Assembly (NCBI GenBank): GCA_037039685.1
Contig: JAWNGF010000006.1
Coordinates: 806,001-870,000, forward strand
DNA from: Ceratobasidium sp. AG-K
Taxonomy: Eukaryota; Basidiomycota; Agaricomycetes; Cantharellales; Ceratobasidiaceae
DNA: 64,000 nt
Direction: 5' to 3'
Translations under genes and position numbers: made by a program
Shown here: positions 48,767 through 60,448 of the stretch, one piece after another
How the letters are laid out: each line of letters starts with the position of its first letter
Numbering within the stretch: position 1 is the first letter of the stretch
The notes under the pieces: model-generated
What the model was told of the DNA's origin: nothing
What the model saw: the letters and a program-made list of their open reading frames with translations, nothing else
Database searches by the model: none

Positions 48767-49841
48767 AGCGGAGAGAGTATTTATATGAGTTGCAGTTGGG
48801 TGGTTGATATAGCGGCGAACTATACCAAACCCTCATGATGATGCGGAGGACAAGCCAGCTGTTCACGTGATATGCCCGAGCCTCAAGGTTCCACCAACCC
48901 CAGAGTGAGCCTCGTGCCAAACGAGCAACACAAACGAATTTCCTCAATTGGTAGGTGATATTGTGAAGTATAAGGTTGAAAATTCGTGGACTTATCAATT
49001 TCTATAGAATGACACTGCCGCTCATCAAACACGAGGGTGATACGAACCCACTCGAGTAAGTCGCACATCACGCACCCTGCCCGGTCTGCAGCTAATGAAC
49101 ATGTGTTACCTCTTCTTGTCATCACAGATGCAAGGTTATCTGTTCCTTGTACGTATGTTTGTTGAATGAACAAATGGTTACCAGGGCTCCTTGGTTGGAT
49201 GGAAGCAAGTGGTTGATCATGGTGAGCATCATTGTGCCCCAAGACTGCACTAGCTCAACGACCATCCCACATCTCATGATGCCAGCACTCCAAATCCCAT
49301 GTCGTGAGCTAGCTCACTCCATCGGACTCGCCCATTGTCGCGCCTGCCTGTCTTTCCTCTTTGTGTTATGTTTCCCATTTCCGTTTGCCGCGTTGCCACC
49401 TTCTTGTGGTTATTCTGTTACATTGTGTAACGCGGCTGTGCTTTGTACGAGTCATGTCTGTTCATACAGCATGACTCACATGGACACTCCTGACTGGTTG
49501 TTATGTATGACTCGTGTGGCTGCGCCTTGTATGACTCGGCCACTTCTTGAATATATATAGAGGACCAACAAGCCTGGTAACCCCAGCTTGTTTTGTCTCG
49601 TCAAAACATCCCCTTTGAGTGACACTTTGAACCACCCCTACCCTCAAGAGCCTACAGACGCTTAAGTGTGTTGCGGTTCAAGAGGTCGCTTAGGTCTTAG
49701 TGCCGTCCACTCTCCGTCGCGGCCTGTCTCATAGCCACCAAGAAGAAGCTTACGACATCCCAGGAACAGTGAGCGCTTGTATGATACCAACTTGCCCAAA
49801 CTGACCACCCCTAACAGAGAGAGCAAGGCGACTTACCGTAA
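48767..49841. other. Promoter-like interval inside the Harbinger element
   Basis: About 1.1 kb separates the divergently oriented accessory gene and third open frame, so promoters for both may lie here. The plus-strand frame at 49147-49560 is hydrophobic in places but has no motif. The sequence repeats GTGACTC/CATGACTC motifs near 49,450-49,530. Confidence 0.45.
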
Positions 49842-49891
49842 ATGGCTAAACAACCTCCCAGTTCAATGCCACCTGCCCAGCAGAGATCCGG

Positions 49892-50307
49892 TGTCCCGAC
49901 TTGGGTCAATTAGGTATATAAAGGTTAAGGGGTTTGACTTAGACAAGTCTTAGAACCCAAGGAGTGGTGATAAGTGAGAGGATTTGATTGGGCAAGTCCT
50001 AGTGGAGAGGAGGTCAAGCCTTGTTGTTAACCGGCTTGACCTCTGGGTTTATATACATGAGGGATCAAAGCCACGTCATCATCTATCAGTGTGGGAAAGC
50101 CAAGTACAACCAATGATAAGCGAGATAAGAGAAATGACTCGACATTCTGGAAGTTCCGGAAGCATCACCAATATCAAATGGAAAGACAAATACATCACAT
50201 GATACAAGTTAAGCGCCAGAGGACATTTGTACCAAAAAAGGAAAGTGTTCGGAAAAAAAAAGATATAAAATCAGAATAAAATGTCTGAGCTTAGTCAGCT
50301 CATGACA
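49892..50307 (-). repeat. Gypsy 3' LTR
   Basis: A 416-bp repeat bounded by TGTC and GACA, nearly identical to 56425-56839. The polypurine tract lies next to it at about 50,310-50,320. Confidence 0.95.
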
Positions 50308-50317
50308 TTACCCCCTC

Positions 50318-53300
50318 CTAAGGACCTGGCGCGGTGGGGTGGAGTTTGTGAAATTTATCGACCAGTTCAGGAGCATTCTTGAGATCTTCCTTTGATTGCC
50401 AAGAGTTATCTGCATGAGAGTATCCTTTCCACTTGACGTAATAGTGGAGTTGATGACGGATTTTCTTGGAATTAAGGATCTCTTCGACTTCCCACTCTTC
50501 TTCTCCTTCTTGTGTGACAATAGGAGGTGGTTGAACGGGTTTGCGGCCGTGGGGATCCAAGTGGAATTTCTTGAGCAGCATAACATGGAAGACAGGATGA
50601 ATCTTCATTGATTTTGGTAATTCCAGTCTAAAAGCATGAGTCCCTACTTTTTCTATTACTTTGTAAGGGCCTAAAACTTTGTGGGAGAGTTTTACTGAGG
50701 GTCTGTCTGTGGAAATGTTCTGATGATTAAGCCAGACTTTATCTCCCGGGTTTATCTCTTCTGGTTCTTTTGCTCCTTTGTCAAAGTAATGTTTATATGA
50801 CTGATTTGCTAGAATGAGGGCGGCTTTGACTTCGTCGTATCCTTTTAACAGGAATTCCGCATGGGCATCAGCTTCAGGAACAGTATAGTCTGATTCTTCT
50901 CCAATGTTCATTCTAGGGTTGAAACCCTGGCAGATTTGGAAAGGGGTTTTGCCAGTAGATGCTTGGGTTCCATTGTTGTAAGCAAATTCTGCCATAGGAA
51001 GCAGGGCCACCCAGTTGTTTTGCCTATGGTTGACAAAAGCCCTGATAAAGATTTCAACGACTTGGTTTGCCCATTCTGACTGTCCGTCTGTCCTTGGATG
51101 GTAGGCTGTGCTGAAGGTAGGTTTTACGTCCAACCGTTTGTACAGATGCCTAATGAACTTTGAGTTGAAAGTGGATCCTCTATCCGAGACTGTTGCTTTT
51201 GGGGTGCCATGAAGTTTCCAAATGTTTGCAACAAAGATATTGGCTATGTCTACTGCTGTGGCCATTGATTTGCAAGGGAGATAGTGTGCCATTTTGGAGA
51301 ACCAATCTACCACTGTCAAGATTGCATCATACCCTTCTGATTCTGGGAGCCCTACAATCATGTCATAGGAGATCTCTTCCCAAGGTCTCTCAGGAATATG
51401 TAAAGGACGCAGTAGTCCTGTGGGGAGTTGATTCGATGGTTTAACTTGAATGCATGTTTTGCAGTGTGACACATAAGAGTTGACAAATTTCTTCATGGTT
51501 GACCAGTAGTAAGTTCTTGATATCAATTCCAATGTTCTTGCTTGTCCAGGATGCCCAGCTGTAATATTGTCATGGCGCAATTCCAATATCAAGTTTCTGA
51601 CGGTTTCATCCTTGGGGACAAAGATCTTTCCTTTGAACATTAGGAGTCCTTCTCTGTATTCCCAATCTTTGACTTTTTCTCCATTTCTCAGCTTATTGTG
51701 GGCTTCCTCTAATCTGGGATCTTCAAGGATTGCTTCTCTGATTAGATTGTTAATCTCCTGGTCAGGGGTAATAGCCAAAATAAAAATGTCTGGTTTGAGG
51801 AGAACTTGGTTCTCTACCCCCCCCAAAGGTTCTAGGTCATATTGCCTTGAGAGAATGTCTGCTTTTTTGTTTTGGTTTCCTGGCCTGTACATGATTTGGA
51901 AGTTGAAGTCCACCAAGAAATTCATCCAGCAAATTTGGCGTTGGTTCAATTGTTTGGATGAAGAGAAGTATTCCAAATTTTTGTGATCTGTTATCACTTG
52001 AATTGCTTTTTCTGTTCCTTGAAGTAAGTGCCGCCATTCCTTGAAGGCTCTAATAATTGCCAATAGTTCTTTGTCGAAAATGTCGTAGTTTTGTTCAGCC
52101 GGATTCAGTGATTTAGAAAGAAAAGCTACTGGGTGTAATTTCCCTTCTTCATCCTTCTGAGATAAAACTGCTCCTGTGGCAAATCCCAATGCATCTGTCT
52201 CAAGGAAGAATTCCTTATTTTGATTGGGCTGCATCATTACAGGTGCCACCTTAAGGGCTTCTTTTAATGTGTTCATGGCCTCTTGTTCTTTGCTTGTCCA
52301 CTGCCACTTTTGATCCTTCTTAAGTAGGTTATATAGAGGCCTGGCTTTGCCGGCAAAGTCTTGAATGAATCTTTGATAGAAATTGACGAATCCTAGGAAC
52401 TCTTGAAATTGTTTGACATTCTTGGGTGCTTTCCAATTCATAGCCGCCGTGACCTTTTCCTGGTCCGTTTCGATTCCTTTATTGGAAATGACCAATCCTA
52501 CCCAGTCCAGTTTGGTTTGGTGGAACTTGCATTTCCTCAATTTTGCAATCAGCTTGTGTTCCCTTAGTCTTCTTAGCACCTCTTTCACATGTCCTGGATG
52601 ATCTTTGACTTGTTTGGAAAAAATGAAGATATCATCAATGTATACGAGTACGAAAACCCCCATAATGTCCCTGAATATAGAGTTCATTAGGGACTGGAAG
52701 CTTGAGGGAGCGTTTTTGAGACCAAAGGGCATGACCTTCCATTCATACATGCCGTATTGAGTTTTGAATGCTGTTTTCCATTCATGGCCTGCTGCTATTT
52801 GGGTTTGATGGAATCCCTGTGCCAAGTCTAGAGTGGTGCCAATGACAAACCCTTCCAGGGCCCTTAACCATTGGTCCAGTAGAGGTATTCCACTTGCGTT
52901 GAATTTGCACAGCAAATTCACATATCTGTAGTCAACGCAAAAGCGTAACTCTGGGTTGTTTGGGTCTTCTGGATGTGGTTTTTTGACAAATAGGACCGGG
53001 GAGGCCAAAGGAGACTTAGAAATCTGAATGTGTCCTCTTCAGATAAGGGTTTCTAGTACTTTCTTCATTTCCTTGTCTTCAGCTGGGGATGTTTTGTAAA
53101 TAGGGCCGTGCTTTAGTTTAGCTTCTGGCAGGAGGTCAAGCGTAATGTCAGTTGGCCTGTGAGGTGGGAGTTCTTCTAGTCTGGACTCATTGAATACATC
53201 TGCAAACTCTTTGTATTCCTCTGGTAATGTAGTTTCGGCCGCAATTTGGAGTGTAGATGGGATTTCTAGGCAGTTTTTTGAGCAGAATTTGCTTGTGTAT

Positions 53301-53698
53301 GCAATTGTCCTATTTTTCCAATTAATTTGTGGGTTATGTTTCTTGAGCCATGACATCCCGAGTACAATGGGGTGTCTTCCAATGTTTGTGACGTGACATT
53401 CTATTTCACTGGAATGTGTTCCCATGACAAGTTTAAATTTGGTATAGTGGGTGACTTTTCCAGACAAAACTTCTTGTCCGTCTATAACTTGCAGAGTCTT
53501 TGGTTTTTTGTGTTGGAGAAGGGGAAGGTTTGCCTCTTTTGCTAGGGAAGGGTTGATAAAACAGGAGGTTGCGCCGCAATCAAGGAGTGCTTGTCCAGAG
53601 AATTTTTTTTATTTGTTAACTAACTTAGAATCAGGAGCCGTAGCTAGTGGATGAGCAGTGAAATCAAGGTATAATTGGTTTTCATTTGATATTGACAT
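50318..53698 (-). CDS. Gypsy Pol: protease, reverse transcriptase, RNase H, integrase, chromodomain (with stops)
   Basis: The frame starts near 53698 (MSISNENQLYLDF). The protease core is QALLDCGATSCFINPSLAKE. The long open part 50318-53008 holds RT with YIDDIFIFSKQ and LKNAPSSFQSLMNSIF, RNase H (FFLETDALGFATGAVLSQKD), the zinc-binding HHCC of integrase (HDNITAGHPGQ, HCKTC) and the DDE core (YDAILTVVDWFSKM). The last part is a chromodomain (EWEVEEILNSKK, HYYVKWKGYSHADNSW). Two stops break the frame: TGA at 53039-53041, between ETLI and RGHIQIS, and TAA near 53,610 in an A-rich run before KKFSGQALLDC. The C-terminal chromodomain identifies a chromovirus, a class that directs integration towards marked chromatin. 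Confidence 0.9.
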
Positions 53699-53751
53699 GA
53701 TTTCTAGTTCATCCATATTACTAGCTAAAATATCACCGAGTACTTGGCTCC

Positions 53752-55104
53752 TTAATAAGCCTTGGTGACGTCTTTTCCCAATTCAATGTCTGAAGAGATT
53801 TCTTCAATCTGAGCTTCAAACCCTGAGGCTGTGTTCTTGGAAGGACAGACTCTTGCTGAGTGTCCCTTGCCGCCGCAGGTGAAGCAAATCATTGGTCCTT
53901 TTCCTTTTCCATCAAGATCCATTGCATTGGGGTCTTTAGCAGGAGTGGACGATTTAGGTGTTTGAATGATAGGAGTGTTGAAGGTACTAGTTTGGGTGTC
54001 TTTTTGAATTGCTCCAAAAGGGACATTTCCTTTTGTCCCATCGTCCCAGGAGATCTGTGGAACGGGGTGGCCCTTGGCGTTTCTGGTAATGCTTGAGATT
54101 TTGCCGTATTGCACCCCTCCCGTAGGTTTTGACACAAAGACACAATTGTTTACGTTGAATCTTTGACCCAGTGAGGTGCTTGGGGTGTTTGTGGTTGTCT
54201 TGGAAGTAGTTTGTTTTGAAGTGCTGGGTTGTGGGTTTTGCAATTTCTTTGGTGCATTAATGGCATTCATTGTGGAGTCGATTTCCAGGGCTCTTTCACA
54301 AACTTGGTTGAATGTCCTTGTTATTTCATGGGGTTTAAAGTTCTGTGACACCATGGCCATCTTGATTTCATCTTTAAGACCGTCATAGAAATCATCCCAA
54401 AGTACTCAATCAGTGTACCCGAGTACCAATGAATAAGTAACGAAGTCTCATAGATAATCTTGGACAGAGTTCTTCTGGATCAAGTTCTTGTATAGTTGTC
54501 TATATCGGTTGATCTTGTGAACATCGCCGAACCTGGCTTGCATTTTGTTCCAGAATTCATCCATGTCGTGTAGCCAATTTGTTGCTCCCCTTCTTGCCAT
54601 GTCTACATCAATTCCAGGTTGCATCCATACATAGGCAGGCCCCTTGCAATAACCCATGATATAGGTGATTTTTTGTTCTGTGGTTGCTTGTGGGGATGTG
54701 TGATTTATGTACAAAGTACATTGCAACTTAAACTTGTCAAATTTATCTACATCTCCAGAAAATTCTTCTGGGGGATGCATTTTGAGTTTGTATCCTGGGG
54801 TGGTTGTTGACGCAGTGGTTGAGGGTGTTGCACCCAGGTTTGCAAGTGATTGAGACACTGCATTCATTAATTGGTGAAGGGGTGCAATTTGTGCCGTTTG
54901 ATTTTGAATAGCATGGATATCTGCAATGCTATTGTCGATGCCCTGTTCTAGGGTAGAGGTGATACCATTTAAGGCATTAATATGTCCGTTAATTTTTCGC
55001 ACTTTGTCTATTAAGGCATTGATTGCATGTGCAACTACATTGGGTCCGGATGTTGCTGAAATTTGGGTAAATCCCCCTTGACTAGGTGATGGGGCTCTCG
55101 ACAT
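53752..55104 (-). pseudogene. Gypsy Gag with zinc knuckle, interrupted
   Basis: The N-terminal part (54448-55104) starts MSRAPSPSQGGFTQISATSG and contains the capsid-like block EEFSGDVDKFDKFKLQCTLY. The C-terminal part (53752-54360) ends with the zinc knuckle CFTCGGKGHSARVC. Between them the same frame continues through DFVTYSLVLGYTD and VLWDDFYDGLKDEI, but TGA codons stand before and after the first block. Both are explained by CGA to TGA changes. The intact element would therefore have one continuous Gag. Confidence 0.8.
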
Positions 55105-56424
55105 ATTGGAGCAGGGAAAAAAAGAAATCTATTGGGAGCCAAGGCCGTACAAAATATCCCGGATTCTTCTTCAAACCCTTCTGTCTTTAATGATGCGCAA
55201 ACTTCTCAGAAATATCAATTCAAGATTTTTGTCCTCCAAGAACAACGCGTTGATTACTCCTAGTTTGTCGTACTGTTTGTATATGTAGTTACGATGAACG
55301 TCTTCAATAAAGAGTTTTAGGGACTCTAGTCTAAGCTGTTCCCTATGTTGTTCCTGTGTGAGTCAAGGTCTTGGTCCCACTGAAAAGGGTTGGGTGCAAT
55401 GTTATTAAGGTGATTTAGAAGGCAGTAATCCTGGTTAATAGGAATACGCACTTCTGCTGCGAGATGACAGTATTTGCCCTTGATTTTGTCCTTAAGGGTT
55501 TCGATGGTACGCCACTGACGTTTGTTGTTGTTGATGAGATTTTCGACCTTTCGAGTGTGTTTTTCTTGGATTTTGATGAGTTGGTCACAATTTTCAATCA
55601 AGACGCGGGTTTGTTCTTGCAAGCACTTGACTTCAATATTGGTGTCAGTTAGATTTAAGCTTTGGACACGATCTTGATCAGCTTGTTGCCTGTTTGTGTT
55701 GTCGAGGTTAATTTTGATGAACTCGAGCCTTGAATGAAGAGATTGATAATTGGCTTTGAGTTGATTATAGTTTTTGTCGTTTCTGGTATGTTCGACCCTT
55801 AAATCCTCTGCTTGTTTGACTTGATCTTCTTCTAGTACTTCAATTCGACTGTTTAATTTGTCGACTTTTGGTGTCTAGATTGAGTACAAAGTCTTTTAGT
55901 CTAAAGACTGCTTCGCAGAGGCTAAAAAATGCAGGGAACACTTTTAAGGTTAATTAGTTAGTTACTAATTAGTCCCTTTTTAGTGCGTACTGATGGAAAC
56001 GAAAAATTGATGTGGTTCTTGATGGGTGAGAGTGTTAACTTGGGTGGTGCTCCAACCACTTTCCAGTTTTTGCTTGAGAGGATCTGGCTTCCTCAAGATG
56101 TTGGTTTGGATGTGAAGGGTGCTAGGCGCTAAGCTTTTGCTTTATATACTCCTTTTCTGATCTTATCAGTTATCAACAGCCTTGGGCGGGCGTGATAGCG
56201 ACAGTGTGTAACAGAGTAAGGGTGTATTTAGCTGACTAAAGCCGCTATGACCCAAAAGAGGATAACGATTGGGTTCACTGACAGCATATAGTGACGTGGG
56301 ACTACTGGTCTATATCAAGTATAGCTCTTTGTCCGTTGTACTATGCCCGTTTTCCCGTGTACGTTCTATCTACTTGGTGGAAGAGCAGGGGCTTAAGGCC
56401 AATGCTAGGTAAGGCTTGACCTAA
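55105..56424 (-). other. Gypsy 5' leader with degenerate coiled-coil frame
   Basis: Between the 5' LTR and Gag, minus-strand sequence encodes a long helical region: LKDFVLNLDTK, then after an apparent one-base slip near 55,870 VDKLNSRIEVLEEDQ, SLHSRLEFIKINLDNTNRQQ and LIKIQEKHTRKVENLINNNK. It stops at about 55326. The heptad-like, charged composition suggests a coiled coil, perhaps an N-terminal extension of Gag or an extra ORF. A tRNA primer site next to the LTR could not be recognised. Confidence 0.55.
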
Positions 56425-56839
56425 TGTCCCGACTTGGGTCAATTAGGTATATAAAGGTTAAGGGATTCGACTTAGACAAGTCTTAGAACCCAAGGAGTGG
56501 TGATAAGTGAGAGGATTTGATTGGGCAAGTCCTAGTGGAGAGGAGGTCAAGCCTTGTTGTTAACCGGCTTGACCTCTGGGTTTATATACATGAGGGATCA
56601 AAGCCACGTCATCATCTATCAGTGTGGGAAAGCCGAGTACAACCAATGATAAGCAAGATAAGAGAAATGACTCGACATTCTGGAAGTTCCAGAAGCATCA
56701 CCAATATCAAATGGAAAGACAAATACATCACATGATACAAGTTAAGTGCCAGAGGACATTTGTACCAAAAAAGGAAAGTGTTCGGAAAAAAAAGATATAA
56801 AATCAGAATAAAATGTCTGAGCTTAGTCAGCTCATGACA
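56425..56839 (-). repeat. Gypsy 5' LTR
   Basis: A 415-bp repeat bounded by TGTC and GACA, followed directly by the second TCCGG duplication. The promoter of the element should lie within it. Confidence 0.95.
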
Positions 56840-57952
56840 TCCGGCCATCACAGAAAGTGCCAAGCAAACAAGTGGTGATTCAAGACCAGTGAGTGCGCGA
56901 CCCGAGTTAGAGAATTCAATATCTAAACTAGTTCCCCTGACAGTTGATTTTGTATCTTTTTCAGCCCCCTCACCACCTTGGCCGCTGCCCCTTCCTCAAG
57001 TTTGTTTCCTGTCTGTCCTTACTCGGCTCAAGTCTTGCTGACCGTTCTTGTCTATAACCCAGAATGCCTGCACCACTTACATGCAGCAAGACCCTTGTTT
57101 TCTACCAATCCTTGTGCTTGCCAATGACTGAAACCAAATACTATGCCGGCATCAAGGCCATACTCCCTTGTCTCAATCCCTCTGACGTCAACGTCGAGCT
57201 GACCCGGTTCTACATGCAGTTCCAAACCAAAGTGCTCCGTCATGGAGCTATGGGTCCGAACAGGCACCCAAGGGATACGACAATACCTCCCGCCAGACCC
57301 GACACTCTACCCACTATGGATCGACTCACCCACACTTATAACACTGGTCACATCTTACCAAAATGGATGTTTGACCCCAACAAGCAACAAGATAAGCTCT
57401 GCCACCTCCAATACCACCTGGCACATACAGTCTCTCCTTATGACAATGACGTGAGTAGTATTTGTAGCAACCTTCCACTGTTCTATCTATTGACCACTGA
57501 CTCAGTGCTGGGCATGTGCTGCCAGAAACTCACAAGGCTTGACTGCGCTCTTGGCAAAGCAAGCTGTACCGGTGTGGTGTGTATGACAAAGCTCGTGATA
57601 CACAACTGCACTACTGCCTGTAACCATGGTGCGTCTCCTGCTGGCCCGACCCCTACAGGGTTGTACTAACTTGTTATTTCAGATAACATATTTTATGCAT
57701 TGCTCAAATTAATATCTTTTTTGTATACACTTCCAGTTACACGAATATATGCGCGAACTACCTAGTATTGAGAAGAGTGCGCAATGTGCCTTTGACAAAC
57801 AGGCGGGAGGGAGCTAGCCGTACAAGGGTGGAGACGAAATTGTTTGCTGTTATGTGGGAACGGGGATGGTCGGGATGCACAGTGTGCGACACATGACTGT
57901 GACTGTCTGTCCTAGGTAAATAATTTAGTACATACTTTTGTCTGCCCCAAGC

Positions 57953-58289
57953 GACGAGCACGCATGAGTTCACCCGAAAAAATAACTGTCACACAAAACG
58001 GAATGATTCACACTCAGTCACGCTCGAACTGAAACATGTTCATGTGTGATAACGAGTAGGGCATGGCGTCCTAGTGCCTTGGGCTAGATGTTCGAACCCG
58101 GTTCGATTGACGCAGATCACTCATAACCGAGAAAGAAGCAATCTAATTGAGCGAGAACCGGCCGAACCGTCCTAAGATGTACGAAACCCCGTTCTGGACC
58201 CGTTCTGGACCCGTTTTGGGTCAGGCACGCCCAAATTTAGTGATTTTTGACGTCTGTCTGTCTGTGCGATCTGAGAATTGCGGCCCCTC
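57953..58289. repeat. Right terminal inverted repeat of the Harbinger element
   Basis: Reverse complement of 42857-43193 over its full length. The only difference noticed is C/T in the GATCTG(C/T)GTCAATCG block. It is followed by the ACT duplication at 58290-58292. Confidence 0.9.
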
Positions 58290-60448
58290 ACTACGACCAT
58301 ACAGCACCAAACGACAGCGATCGCGTGCGTAGAGAGCGTTGCTTGGTCAGCGCATATTAACCAGTGGTCTCGCAAGGCCCGAACTTACGTTCTAATGCCG
58401 CAGAACAGGTTATATGAACGAAATAGAAAACGGGTTCCAATGTTTAACCCTCTACAGATATACTTGGGATCCGGGCATACCTCCTGAATCCGAGTAATAA
58501 TGCGGTTATGGGAATGGTAACGGGGGGGAAGGGTAAATGTAACATGAGCCGTCGGATTTCCACTACATGAAGCACACATACTCCCTAAATCCGTACAATA
58601 ACACCATGTAATAATCCGATGGGCAGAGACACATAGGTATTGCATTAGTTGGCGACTTTGCTCTTGGCGTTACCCAGACTCAAGCTCTGAAGCCACTTAA
58701 CAACCACAGATGCCAGAACCAGCGAGAAAGCGCATCGGAGCGTTCCATTAGGTCGTGTAAATAGTATTTTGTGTACCGCCTACACGTACTTTCTGATCCA
58801 CGAATTGGTTCAATAAATGTTAATCGAATTCTCTTCAGCCCGACAGTCGTTCTCACCATCTATTGATTGACACCAAATATTTCTTAGACTCCGGATCACT
58901 CTAGCTTTGCCACAATACTCACGATCTATTCCGAAGCGTAGTAAGATATTCATTTTGAATACGCTCATAATGGAAAGCAACTCACTAGCTGGAAGCATAG
59001 AAGTATAGTGTGAGTTTACGCAGGTTCATATACCCAATCGACTAATCATATCCACTCACATACTAATATCCCCCCAAAAGTCAGCCAGATGGAGGTCGCA
59101 AAGATTGTTGAGATGGATCACACGACTCTTGCTTCACGCCGGCACTTACAGTCTATCAATATGGGCGCCAGTAGCAGATGTAAATATCATTAGATTTGCA
59201 TCGCGAGCAGAGGTTGCTTGGGGGCTTACGTTCTGTTCACCCAATAGCCAAGCAGAATATAAATTACCCGCCTCTCAGCGCCAAAGCCAAGTGAGTGGTT
59301 AAATGAACGTACCCACTGGCATCGTCCAGAGGAGCTGTTCAGTCGAATAGGATGATAACATAATTGTAATCATACACACTCTCTATACGAATGTCAATCT
59401 ATAAATACAAACCAATACGCTATTCGGATTGTAGGCGATAAGAACGCTCACCCGCTAATTAGACATTTCCCAGGTATGGAACCAATTCGCAGATGCAGGT
59501 CCTTATTAGCCAGATATCCATGATGAAACGCTCATACACACAGTCTGAAGGTTTAGCGATCCACAGGTGGGAGGTTGGCCGAATTGAAATCGTCATTGAG
59601 TTGATCAGTACGATCACTCAGCCGCACAGGTACGTACATCCTGATTTATATAGCCACATCCATCCCTAAGCCACAAATAAAGCCATCCAGAGACTTGTCA
59701 TTCGAACCTTCAATCAATACTAGACCTCACTCACCTGATTGACACGCGCAGACGCAGGCCAATTAATACCATCTACAATTAGAATCACACGTAATCGAAG
59801 TCTGAGACGGTCACGAACCAGCTGAGTTGAAACATAATCAGGTGAAACAGTTGAAGAGCATGTTTAGTTTATGCACTTACTCCATCCAGCCTCTCGACCT
59901 GACCAGGTGAACAGCAAGCCGCAGATCAACACCGAAGATTGCATCAGAATCTCCAAACTGCTGACATACCCACTAAGAAACATTGAGTTAGAGCGCGCAG
60001 GGCAAAAACTTAGTATTGGAGATACTCTTATTTTCTCAGGCTCCATGTGTAAACTTGGACGTAGCAGTTCTTTTGTCGTTGTGGTCGTTGTCAGAGGGAG
60101 TTTACCAATCCTGGTAGAGCTTACATCACGTGACGCGCCCCAATAGGGATAAATTATTCTCGCCGATCATCCAGGCGGCAGTTGTGGTTGGGCAGATAAA
60201 TGCACTTAACCCCGGTATCCTCAACTGCAATCACGGTAAATAAAATCTATATGCCAAGCTGAAAGCGAGTGTTTATTCGGAATGGTTACTACAGCCACAA
60301 TGCGGCAGCACAAGAAATAGCGCGGACCGACAATAATTAACCTTGGGGATATACCTTCCCCAATGTGCTCGGCGTTCATCCCTTGCCTTGTGGATCAGAG
60401 CTGGGGAGGGGGTTGTGAGCGAAGAGTGCGTACGAGAATTCATAGAAT
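58290..60448 (-). other. Intron-rich, possibly decayed minus-strand gene at the transposon flank
   Basis: Short minus-strand exon-like pieces bounded by GT and AG can be read from 60046 leftward: MEPEKIRVSPILSFCPARSN...SG, SRGWMD, WFVTVSDFDY, DGCGYINQD, DLHLRIGSIPGKCLISG and APLDDASG. Placed in order, DYDGCGYINQDD fits an EF-hand calcium loop. One junction is out by a base and no convincing exon chain continues towards 58,290. It may be a relic, or a real gene with unusually small exons into which the Harbinger element jumped. Low confidence. Confidence 0.25.

Larger units (their letters stand above)
49892..56839 (-). mobile_element. Gypsy-type chromodomain LTR retrotransposon, complete, nested in the Harbinger element
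   Basis: Two LTRs of 416 and 415 bp begin TGTCCCGACTTGGG and end CTCATGACA on the plus strand. They are flanked by the 5-bp duplication TCCGG (49887-49891 and 56840-56844). The coding strand is minus, so the 5' LTR is at the right. The order from there is a coiled-coil leader, Gag with a zinc knuckle, protease, reverse transcriptase, RNase H, integrase and chromodomain. A purine-rich tract (AGGAGGGGG on the minus strand) precedes the 3' LTR, as expected. A handful of substitutions (about seven noticed) separate the LTRs, so insertion was fairly recent. Several stops in gag and pol mean this copy cannot encode its full polyprotein. Confidence 0.95.
49842..57669 (+). pseudogene. Third Harbinger open frame, split by the Gypsy insertion
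   Basis: ATG at 49842 opens MAKQPPSSMPPAQQRSG and is interrupted at 49891 by the Gypsy element. The frame can resume at 56845 after the TCCGG duplication (HHRKCQANK), with donor-like and acceptor-like sites before 57,060. A separate 201-codon frame, MPAPLTCSKTLVFYQSLCLP, runs 57064-57669 and is probably part of the same or a neighbouring transcript. It is cysteine- and histidine-rich near its end. No family is recognised. The insertion should silence the gene in this copy. How the pieces join is uncertain. Confidence 0.45.
42854..58292. mobile_element. Large Harbinger-type DNA transposon with 337-bp terminal inverted repeats
   Basis: The element spans 42857-58289 (15,433 bp) and is flanked by a 3-bp duplication, ACT (42854-42856 and 58290-58292). 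Its ends read GAGGGGCCGCAATTCTCAGA inward from both sides. The inverted repeats stay almost identical for 337 bases, with one substitution noticed. Inside are a complete HARBI1-like DDE transposase (plus strand), a convergent accessory gene (minus strand) and a third open frame (plus strand) split by a nested Gypsy element of 6,948 bp. Without that insertion the transposon would be about 8.5 kb. A 3-bp duplication and a GGGGCC-containing terminus fit PIF/Harbinger, although the usual target is TWA rather than ACT. The long TIRs, intact transposase and crisp duplication indicate recent movement. Confidence 0.9.

Noticed and set aside
58147..58375. Frames within the right inverted repeat
   Set aside because: The same frames occur inverted in the left repeat and reflect TIR sequence, not a gene.
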